This document shows, in pieces, positions 54,299 through 62,474 of a DNA stretch of 64,000 bases. Source of the stretch: Haematococcus lacustris (Eukaryota > Chlorophyta > Chlorophyceae > Chlamydomonadales > Haematococcaceae); the NCBI GenBank assembly GCA_030144725.1, contig JASKMD010000026.1:5410640-5474639 (forward strand), given 5' to 3'. The first letter of the stretch is position 1. Every line of letters starts with the position of its first letter. Position numbers and translations under genes: made by a program. The notes below the pieces were generated by a model. That model searched no databases, was not told the origin of the DNA, and saw only the letters and a list, made by a program, of their open reading frames with translations.

Positions 54299-54456
54299 AG
54301 AGGCTCACTGCTCCAGGTGGGGGCACTCTCTTCTAACGCTGCCATTGACTGCAGTGTCTGGGCCTGCTTGCCACTGGACACTGCGCGACAGCTTATTCTT
54401 TTGTCAACATAGTCGCTTGCATGCATGGGAGACACAGAGGCTCACTGCTCCAGGTG
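54183..54456. repeat. Perfect 137-bp tandem duplication
   Basis: 54183-54319 and 54320-54456 appear identical. The junction is at GGTGGGGGCACTCTC. It lies between PRP19 and UMP1. Perfect identity means a very recent event or an assembly duplicate. Confidence 0.9.
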
Positions 54457-54949
54457 GGTTCCGTAGTGGAACATAGCGCACCCGCACAATGGCTTCTCAA
54501 TTCAAGGCAGTGCCCGAGCATGTGCTGTGATTGGCTGCAGTGGTAGCCGTGGAAGGTTTTTGTACATGGTGAGCATGTACAAGCCTCTTAGTATCACATC
54601 CTCTCTGACCCATGCATGATCATCTACTAGCTGCCCACGTCATGCTATCTGTGTGCTAGCTCAGATCATCATCGCACCAAAGTCAAAGGCATGGTGGCAT
54701 GACAAACCCACTACCTTGAGCATATGTACTTATAAACAAAGCTGCATAAGGTCGCTGGGACCACCGAATGCATTGCCAAGGGACGCGCCAGATGCCGTGC
54801 TGCAGCACTGATGCAAACCAGCGCTAGAGGCAAGTGCTATGCCAGACCCCTGGTTTGAGCCTTACTCGTTGCATAGAGTTGCAACCCCCTCCCATCACAT
54901 CATACGGGCTCAGCTACAGAATGGGTGATGCAGCCATGAGCGCCGCTGG

Positions 54950-55441
54950 CTAGAAGAAACTCTGTGTCTGTGATGGCATGCCCAGCTTCAACTTATGTGC
55001 CATCTGGCTGTGCATGTCTGGCGGCATGTCCGTGCAAGCCTCTGGCAGGCCAAGGTATGACTCGAAGCAAAAGTCGTCCAATGCGCCAGTCATGCTCTCC
55101 AAGCCTAGCAGCGATGAGGGGCAGCCGCTGCCGGGCAGCCTCTGGTAGCGCTGCAGGATCTGAGTCTCTATGCTCAACCTCGCGGGTGCAGCAGCCCCGT
55201 ATAAGTCCCGCATCATTTGAAGCTTTGCTGACTCCGCCTGCTCAAAGCAAAGCAACCTTGATCAGCTCGGCATTGACAACCCTTGTTTGCACGGGGCGAA
55301 CACCGCAAACACCTGGTGTTTGCCCTGTATCTGGATGACTTCCACAGGGTGCTTGGGCGCGACATCCTCTTTCAGCGACGGCAAGCCCAGGCGCAGACTG
55401 TCATGAGGTTGTGCGAGGAACGGCAGCGCAGACGTCGTCAT
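54950..55441 (-). CDS. UMP1: Proteasome maturation factor UMP1/POMP
   Basis: Short-lived chaperone of 20S proteasome assembly, which joins half-proteasomes and becomes the first substrate. Exons 55313-55441 and 54950-55237, both phase 0, 138 aa against about 140 in plants. Start ATG at 55441 (MTTSALPF); upstream GTG codons are not used. Family hallmarks: HDSLRLGLPSLKEDV and HPVEVIQ in exon 1; YGAAAPARLSIETQILQRYQ, LPGSGCPSSLLGLESMTGAL and DDFCFESYLGLPEAC in exon 2, close to plant UMP1 PSSMLGLEALTGSLDEFGFE. Ends KLKLGM followed by a short tail. Divergent from the DUF4399 gene across 187 bp. Confidence 0.92.
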
Positions 55442-55628
55442 GGCTTGTAATTGCTGTATGAGTGAGCAGCCAGCCTGTGCCACCCTATTCGTTTATGTGT
55501 ACATCACGCGAGGCCGAAGTGGTTGGTTTGCATGAGTTTAAAATGAACCCACTGCCATCCCAGGCGCATCTGCAGTGCATTCGCTTCATCGACGCCTGCT
55601 CAGACGAGATACTACAGCTGTGCTTGAA
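55442..55628. promoter_or_regulatory. Shared divergent promoter region of UMP1 and the DUF4399 gene
   Basis: Only 187 bp separate the two start codons, so the 5' UTRs and promoters must overlap. No TATA box is obvious. Reading frames through it are not considered coding. Confidence 0.6.
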
Positions 55629-56737
55629 ATGCAGTTGGCGATGCGCTCCCGCGGTGCGAGTGGCCCGGCGATTGCGCGACCGTGCAGCATACAAAAGCTC
55701 AATGTGCGCGCCGCTGCTAGCTCCGGCAGCAGTCTGCAGCTTGTGGGCCTGACCTGCCTCGCCGCAGGTGTGTGGTTCGCATCAGCCTGCAATGGAGCGG
55801 CCACAAATACCAAACGCCCGGCATTAGCATGCCCATACATGACTGTCCAACGCATCCAGTGCTAGTCCTTGATGCATGTAGGCACGAACATGGCATTTGA
55901 CGCTGTAGTAAAAGTCATGTCCGTTGCCATCATCAGTGCATGTGGCTCAGCATGCTGAATATTCGCATCATATTAAGCAGCCAAGCTTGAAGTAACCCTG
56001 CATAGTTTACCTTCATAACTGCAGCCACATGCGCACAGTGAAACACATCATGGAAGGCAAGGGCGCGACTAGTTCAGGCCTAGGACGACAGGTGTTTGCT
56101 CTTCTACATGTGCAGGCCTGTTGGTTTCACCAGCCTGGGCCGCGGGCGTCAGCTTCAAAGGACTGTCAAATAACGCAGAAGTGTCTTCCCCTGTGCATCT
56201 GGAGTTTGCGGTGGAGGGCATGAGTGTGAAGCCAGCAGCAGAGGGCGTCCAGCCTAACTCTGGGCACTTCCATGTGCTACTGGACACTGGCGCCACAGCA
56301 GCAGGGGAGGTGCTGCCTTTTGATGCCACACATCTTCATTATGGCAAGGGGCAGATGTCAGCTGGTGTCCCTTTGGCGCCGGTAAGCGACCGAGCTCTTG
56401 CTGCTGCTCATGTGGCCCAGTATCAGCACGAGCATCTTCACATGCCACCACATCACTACCACCGCCATTGCCATGCCATCATCATCAACATGGCCAACAT
56501 GCTATGGTACATGGGATGCTAACATGAACCTTGTTGTGCCCATGTCCATGTAGGGTGTGTGGTACTGCGTTATGCATGCACAGAAACTGCCTGCATAGAA
56601 CCCGCCTGCTTGTGTTGCTTGTGTTGTTTGTGATGCTGTTGCAGGGGACGCACCAGCTCACTCTGCAGTTTGCTAATGCGCTGCATGAGTCCTATGGACC
56701 GGACCTGGCCTCAACAGTGACCGTGACTGTGAAGTGA
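55629..56737 (+). CDS. DUF4399 protein with plastid/lumenal leader
   Basis: Exons 55629-55767, 56116-56381 and 56645-56737, phases consistent, 165 aa. The first about 30 residues are Arg/Ser/Ala-rich like a transit peptide, then a hydrophobic stretch (LVGLTCLAAGLLVSPAWAAG) ending in an AWA-A type cleavage site, as in thylakoid lumen proteins. The DUF4399 domain follows: NAEVSSPVHLEFAVEGM, GHFHVLLDTGA, THLHYGKGQ, PGTHQLTLQFANALHESYGP and STVTVTVK. The domain has no settled function. A paired His motif (GHFH and HLHYGKGQ) could bind metal. Lumen location is inference. The start ATG at 55629 is chosen because upstream frames lack an ATG. Confidence 0.88.
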
Positions 56738-56759
56738 TGTACAGGTTCCTGCACAGCAT

Positions 56760-57850
56760 GTAGAGTCAGGGCCTCCCAACCCCCTTGAAAAGGGGGTGTG
56801 TCCGTTTCACGCGGTTTATTTCTCGCACAACTTGCGGATTGATGAACGAAGCACATCAGTATGTAGAGGGCTCGCTTGGCTACACGCTACGGCTGTCCTG
56901 AGCGTCCATGACTATGTATATGATGCACTGCTTAGGCGTGAACCCGGCCTATGTTTTGTGGGCAGATATCACCATGCACGCCTCCTCCACCCTCGACCTT
57001 CTTAATGACGCCGTGATGAAGCAAACGCAAGTATGTGTGCAGTCGCACTTTGTGTTGCGATGGCCGGTATCGCGAGTTTGAAACCTAAGAAGCTGAAATG
57101 CTTCTTTAACGCACCCACACCACTGCTGATGTTGCGTCTAAACCAGCCGCATACTTCTTAACATCTATTAGCTTTTACTCGTCATTTGTGTTGCTCGCGC
57201 TGTCAAGCGAGAGACGGAGTGGTTGTATGCTCTAGCGGTTCATCAAGACACTATGTGCACCCTTCACTTCTTGTTACAGTAGACTATGTGGCCTGATAGT
57301 CAAACTGACCGCGGGACTCTTCATATTTGAGCCTTTTCTGCTCGTTTCCCCGGTTATGTGCTTTGTTCGTTGTAGCAAGAGCATTTGCGTAGGTGCGAAG
57401 CCTTCGTTGTGTCGCTACATCGTTTTGGGACATCACCACCGAGACATGTGCTTCAATCCACAGTGCCATGACCTGTTGCACTCCCTCGCACCTCGTGTCC
57501 TCCCAGCTGGCCCCACTCGCACCTGCAGGCCTGTACACTCCATAGCAAAGGCCCCTGGCACTAGAGTTTGTTAACAGCTTTTGCTTTAGCATCAATCCAT
57601 GCCGTAGGTGCATGCCACAACGTGCATCCCCCACTGGCTGGGTACAATAGATAAGCAACAAGTATCTAAAGGCAAACATCTAGTAGTACTGCAAGCACCC
57701 ATCGCAGATGTGGTAGCAGAACACCCTTCCCGAGCAACTGCAAGTCTTGCCTTATGGCCACAACAAAGCCCCATACTAGCACCCCATGGCAGGGCAAGAT
57801 CTGTACACTCCATAGCTAGGCCTGGTCTCTTGTCCATTAGCTACACGCCC
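56760..57850. repeat. Second copy of the convergent Fanzor/unknown-gene tail
   Basis: Plus strand: the last residues and stop of a Fanzor gene (about 56768-56787, ASQ/PP-type end) and its conserved 3' region. Minus strand: the conserved tail EAHVSVVMSQNDVATQRRLR...FDYQAT with stop at 57284, here without the internal TAG seen at 37442. The part 57480-57850 has extra sequence relative to 37220-37340 and includes a duplicate GTACACTCCATAGC block (57535 and 57808). Only the tail of each gene is present. Confidence 0.65.
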
Positions 57851-57896
57851 ATGGCAACAAAGCAGAGCCCTATGGCAACACCCCATGCCCGGTGGG

Positions 57897-58133
57897 TGTA
57901 GCGTTCAGGAAGAGCGCGCCTTAAATCTTTTCAACGTGTGAGCGCCATGCAACGCTAGAAGCTGTTACAGGTGTCAGACTGTCTCAGCGTGACCAGGCCA
58001 GGACATAGAACGGCCCCCGGGGATCGAACCCGAATGGTGGGCAGGCAATACAGCCCACCATTTAACCTGCCTGTATCACACTTCGTCAGTGACACTAGCG
58101 GCCGACTGCCGAGTGCAGAATCGGAACGCTACA
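57897..58133 (-). repeat. 3' LTR of the gypsy element (237 bp) with tRNA-like T-arm
   Basis: On the minus strand it begins TGTAGCGTTC and ends AACGCTACA, so the ends form an inverted repeat TGTAGCG/CGCTACA. Inside are a 9-bp stem hairpin (ATGGTGGGC ... GCCCACCAT) and directly after it TCGGGTTCGATCCCCGG, a perfect tRNA T-arm/B-box shape. Confidence 0.9.
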
Positions 58134-58147
58134 TTCCTCCCTCTCCT
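58134..58147 (-). promoter_or_regulatory. Polypurine tract of the gypsy element
   Basis: AGGAGAGGGAGGAA on the minus strand, directly before the LTR start TGTAG. It is the usual plus-strand primer position. Confidence 0.9.
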
Positions 58148-58418
58148 AAGGGATGGCCGTTCCGCCCATAGGCCATCATGGCATGGACTCGCAGTACTAT
58201 GACCACTATTTGAGAACTCCTGCCCATCCGGACGCAGGTCGCTCTCAGGAGAATATGGTCACCATGGACCCTTCCAGCCCAAGCTCAGTGAGCTAATGGA
58301 CGCTGGGAACCAGACTAGCCAGGCTCACATGAGCAACTGGAACCATAGTACACCAAGGCACATAGCATGCAGCAAAGCAACCAGCAAGACTACATGGAGC
58401 CCATGTCCCACATTCAAA

Positions 58419-61400
58419 TCACAGCAAGCCATGCTGAGCCTTATACAAGTTCACGCAGTCAGGGGCATTTGCTAGATTGCTGGCAGGCTCCCAAGTGTTG
58501 TCAGAGTCTTCATAGCCCTTCCATTTGACGAGGTACTCCTTTGCTTTACCTGCACGCACATGCCGGTGACTCACAATGCGTTCTACTTCATACTGTGGGG
58601 AATCATCTAGCCAGCCCAACTCAGTGGGGGGTAGACGACCAAAGTTGCCCTCATAGGGTCTTAGCAATGACACATGGAACACAGGATGAATCCTAGACAT
58701 GGCTGGTGGCAGTGTCAGCTTTACAGCGTCCTCGCCCACATGAGCTTCAATCCTGAAAGGCCCCACATACCGTGGCAGCAGCTTCCTGGCTTTGCCCACC
58801 ATGTTACGTAGGTTCATGGTACTGAGCAGCACACGGTCACCCACTTGGAACACACTGTCCGAGGATTTCCTGTGTGGATTAGCACCATTAGCCTGGCGGC
58901 TCTGTGCCAGTTTCATGCACCGTCTGGCTTCTTGAACACCCTTTTCCCAGCCCTCAGAGAAGTACTGGGCCATAGGAGGTGGCAACCGAGGTAACTCATG
59001 GGTCACCGGTGTCACTGGGGACTGTCCATAGTTAACCAGGAAAGGTGTAGACTTAATGCTTTCTTGCCATGAGTTATTAATTGCAAACTCGGCAAACGAG
59101 AGGTGTTTAGGCCAGTCTCGTTGAGTGGGAGAGATATAATGCCTAAGCATCTCCTCCAACACTTTGTTATAACGCTCAACCTGCCCGTTTGACTGGGGGT
59201 GATAGCTGGAGGTGAGTGAGTGCTTCATGCCCATTAGCTTGCATACAGCTTGCCAGAACTTACTCACAAAAAGGGAACCCCGATCACTCACAACTTCAGA
59301 GGGTAGTCCATGATGGACAAATACCTTATCAATGAAGAGTTGTGCAAACTCAGGAGCGTCCATGCTCTCTTTGCAGGGCACTAGGTGTACCATCTTAGAG
59401 AGCCTGTCAACGAATACACAGATGGAATCATATCCATGTGATCCGGACGGTAGTTTGGTTATGAAGTCCATGTGCATGACTTCCCAGCGGTATCCAGGTA
59501 TAGATAGAGGATGAAGGAACCCCCATGGCTTAGCTGTAACCGACTTGTTTCTCTGGCATGCATCACATGTTGTTACATAGTGACGCACATCAGTGCGTAA
59601 GTGTTTCCACCAGAACACACGCATGACATGCTCCAACGTCTTAGTGATCCCAACGTGGCCAGCATACTTAGCATCGTGCATCTCGTGCAGGATATGCTCT
59701 CGTAGCTGTTTGTCACGGGGCACAATGACGGTGCGTCGTTTGTTATGTCTCCATAGGCCATTATCATCCAGGTAGTAGTTCTTAGTCTTCCTACGCTTGG
59801 TGAAGTTGGAGTCAGCAGCATAGGCTCTGACCAACCACTCATGTAGGTTTGACAAGGGACCTGGTGGTTTGGGTGCACTGGGTTCTCCATCTGCTGGTAC
59901 ATCAGCAGCCCAAGTAACACGTTTGGTGGGTGGCCTTACGGCAGCACCATCACCTTGGCCTGGTGGTGGTTGTGTGGGTGGCGCAGCGGCATCACCAGCA
60001 CTCGTTTTACGTGCCTCAGCACCAGTTTCCTCCCCCTCCTGAGAACGCCGCTTACTCCTAGTCATGACAAGGATACTCTTCACATTATCAGCACCAGGGC
60101 CTTTACACGTCTGTACTGTGGCAGCTGGAATGCGTGACAACGGATCAGCGGGATTAGATATACCAGGTAAATACTCAATGGTATATGAGAAGCGGGCCAG
60201 GAATTCCATCCATCTAGTCTGCCTGCGTGAGAGTATGTTTTGAGTGGGCAGAGAGATGAGTGGCCGGTGATCTGTGTACAGAGTGAATGGTACCCCTTCA
60301 AGGTAACACCTCCACTGTTGACACGCAGATACCAATGCCAGCAGTTCCTGTTCGCCCGTGGTGTAATTAACCTCAGCAGGGATTAATTTCCTGGAGTAAT
60401 ACGCCAACGGGTAGCCATCCTGCATCAGGACTGCACCGATGCCCTCAAGGGACGCATCGCAGTGCACCTGGAAGGGTTTGCTGTGATCAGGAAGCTTGAG
60501 CATAGGCACATTAGAAATGGCCTGCTTCAAGGCATTGAATGCATCCAGCTCAGCCTGAGGCCATGCTTTCCAAGGGAACGAGTCCTTTTTGGGGCCAGTC
60601 AGGTTTGTGAGGGGTGCAGCAATGGTGCTAAAATTATGTACGAATTTACGGACATAATTAGCAGCGCCCAGGAAAGACTGCAGAGTTTTGAGGCTTGTAG
60701 GGACAGGCCAGTTAGAGATGGCAGTAACTTTACAAGGGTCGACAGATATACCCTGAGCACTTATAATGTGGCCCAGGAACATAAGTGTGCGTTTCATAAA
60801 CTCACATTTAGATAACTTAGCATAGAATTTATTCTTACGCAGTAAGTCAAATACACGTCTGAGATGGACTAGGTGCTCCTCAGTGTTCTCGGACATCACC
60901 AGGATATCATCGAGATACACGAGGGCACAGTCATTGATCACCTCAGCAAATGCTTCATTCATTACACGCTGGAACGTGGCAGGAGCATTTGTCAGGCCAA
61001 AACACAGTACCTTGAATTGGTAGTGTCCCTCAGGTGTCCTGAACGCAGTTTTAGGGACATCCTCAGCCGGGATGCGGATCTGGTGGTAACCAGCCTGCAA
61101 ATCAAGGGAGGAGAACACAGTTTTTCCTGCGAGCTGATCAAACAGATCATCAATGCGTGGCAAAGGATACTGGTCCCTGATTGTAATTTTATTGAGCTGG
61201 CGGTAATCAATGCACATGCGCAGCTCACCTGATTTCTTCTGGACAAACAGCACTGGTGCAGCAAAGGGAGAGGAGCTGGGCTCTATCAGGCCTTTGGCAA
61301 GGAGATCAGTGATCTGTCTACGCAGTTCATCATGCTCAGGTTTGGACATCCTATAGCTGGGCCTAGCTGGAGGCTTAGCATCGGGCTGCAAGGGGATGGA

Positions 61401-62474
61401 GTGCCCTACTGCACGCTCTGGTGGGAGTCCAGTGATGGGTTCGAATACATCAGAGTATTCATCAAGCAGAGCTTGGAGGTGCTGTCTATGGACAGGTGAA
61501 ACATCTGCTGGCAAGGTAAGGTCTTCCAAAGACACCATAGCAACCATAGCAGAGCCCCCTTTACGCAACCATCTGGCTGCTTGCTTAGCTGTCACAAAGG
61601 CCTTTGGATTGGCTTTGGACACAGCAGCAAGTACAGCAGCAGGTGGGCGGGGCAGTGAGTGGGTGGACCCAGGTGGCCTGTTGGCAACACGCTGGCCAGC
61701 AGCACTCATGTCACCTGTGTGTGGATGCAAGGTTGTGTTACCTTGGGCAGTGCGCAGGGTCAGGGTCTGGTCGACGTAGTCGATCAAGGCCCCCTGCACA
61801 GACAGCCAGTCAGCACCCAGGAGCACGTCATAAGCATGAACAAGGTCAGGCATGACAGTCAGCAGGCACATGCAGCTAAAGCTGGCAATGTGCAACTGTA
61901 CCTTGACATAGTGCTCACAGATCACAGGTTGATTGTTAGCAACATCAAACCTAAGTGACACAGGATAGGTATAGAGAGGAATACCATGCAGATGAACATA
62001 GCTAGCACTAATGAATGACGCGTCAGCACCACCATCAGCTAACATATGGCAGACATGGCTGTTGATGGTGCCAGAGAACTGGAACCTCACCTTGTTGTCT
62101 TGTCCAGCGACCCCCAGGATAACTTGGGACGGCAGCATGGGGCAACAAAGGGCTGTCTTACATGATACCACATGGCTCAGGCATGGGTCAGCAGCCTCAC
62201 AACAAAAACCCACACAATCAGCTGCCAACATGGCAGTCTGCTCAGGCTTTGACACAGTATCAGGCAAAGCACACTTGCAGCTGTCCAATGCATTCACTGC
62301 AGGACCCTGACGCTCAGGTTTGTTTGGCACAGGCAATGACACACAGGGTATGCCAGTCTGTTGCTCAGGCTGTGTGCAGGCAACATTAGCACAGTTGCAT
62401 GCAGCAGACAGTTTATCAGGCTCAGCAGTTGGTACCGCAGCACAGGAACAGCACCTGCCTGGCTGGGCAACACC
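58419..62474 (-). CDS. Gypsy Pol: protease, RT, RNase H, integrase, chromodomain
   Basis: The frame is open from just after a TAG at 62475-62477; numbering here is from the GTG at 62342 (1307 aa). Aspartic protease at about 75-190 with DGGA (103-106) in place of the usual DSG/DTG; RT at 330-510 with VYLDD (YLDD at 476-479); RNase H with D629, E665 and D691; integrase zinc finger (H889 region, CDACQ at 926-930); integrase core D959, D1020, E1056 (35 residues between the last two); GPF-like KLLPRYVGPFRIEAHV; C-terminal chromodomain at about 1258-1307 (VERIVSHRHV, YLVKWKGYEDSDNTWEP). Stop at 58419. No ATG is near the start; expression is probably by suppression of the TAG (see findings). No frame breaks. 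Confidence 0.95.
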   Translation of the reverse strand, partial: GVAQPGRCCSCAAVPTAEPDKLSAACNCANVACTQPEQQTGIPCVSLPVPNKPERQGPAVNALDSCKCALPDTVSKPEQTAMLAADCVGFCCEAADPCLSHVVSCKTALCCPMLPSQVILGVAGQDNKVRFQFSGTINSHVCHMLADGGADASFISASYVHLHGIPLYTYPVSLRFDVANNQPVICEHYVKVQLHIASFSCMCLLTVMPDLVHAYDVLLGADWLSVQGALIDYVDQTLTLRTAQGNTTLHPHTGDMSAAGQRVANRPPGSTHSLPRPPAAVLAAVSKANPKAFVTAKQAARWLRKGGSAMVAMVSLEDLTLPADVSPVHRQHLQALLDEYSDVFEPITGLPPERAVGHSIPLQPDAKPPARPSYRMSKPEHDELRRQITDLLAKGLIEPSSSPFAAPVLFVQKKSGELRMCIDYRQLNKITIRDQYPLPRIDDLFDQLAGKTVFSSLDLQAGYHQIRIPAEDVPKTAFRTPEGHYQFKVLCFGLTNAPATFQRVMNEAFAEVINDCALVYLDDILVMSENTEEHLVHLRRVFDLLRKNKFYAKLSKCEFMKRTLMFLGHIISAQGISVDPCKVTAISNWPVPTSLKTLQSFLGAANYVRKFVHNFSTIAAPLTNLTGPKKDSFPWKAWPQAELDAFNALKQAISNVPMLKLPDHSKPFQVHCDASLEGIGAVLMQDGYPLAYYSRKLIPAEVNYTTGEQELLALVSACQQWRCYLEGVPFTLYTDHRPLISLPTQNILSRRQTRWMEFLARFSYTIEYLPGISNPADPLSRIPAATVQTCKGPGADNVKSILVMTRSKRRSQEGEETGAEARKTSAGDAAAPPTQPPPGQGDGAAVRPPTKRVTWAADVPADGEPSAPKPPGPLSNLHEWLVRAYAADSNFTKRRKTKNYYLDDNGLWRHNKRRTVIVPRDKQLREHILHEMHDAKYAGHVGITKTLEHVMRVFWWKHLRTDVRHYVTTCDACQRNKSVTAKPWGFLHPLSIPGYRWEVMHMDFITKLPSGSHGYDSICVFVDRLSKMVHLVPCKESMDAPEFAQLFIDKVFVHHGLPSEVVSDRGSLFVSKFWQAVCKLMGMKHSLTSSYHPQSNGQVERYNKVLEEMLRHYISPTQRDWPKHLSFAEFAINNSWQESIKSTPFLVNYGQSPVTPVTHELPRLPPPMAQYFSEGWEKGVQEARRCMKLAQSRQANGANPHRKSSDSVFQVGDRVLLSTMNLRNMVGKARKLLPRYVGPFRIEAHVGEDAVKLTLPPAMSRIHPVFHVSLLRPYEGNFGRLPPTELGWLDDSPQYEVERIVSHRHVRAGKAKEYLVKWKGYEDSDNTWEPASNLANAPDCVNLYKAQHGLL

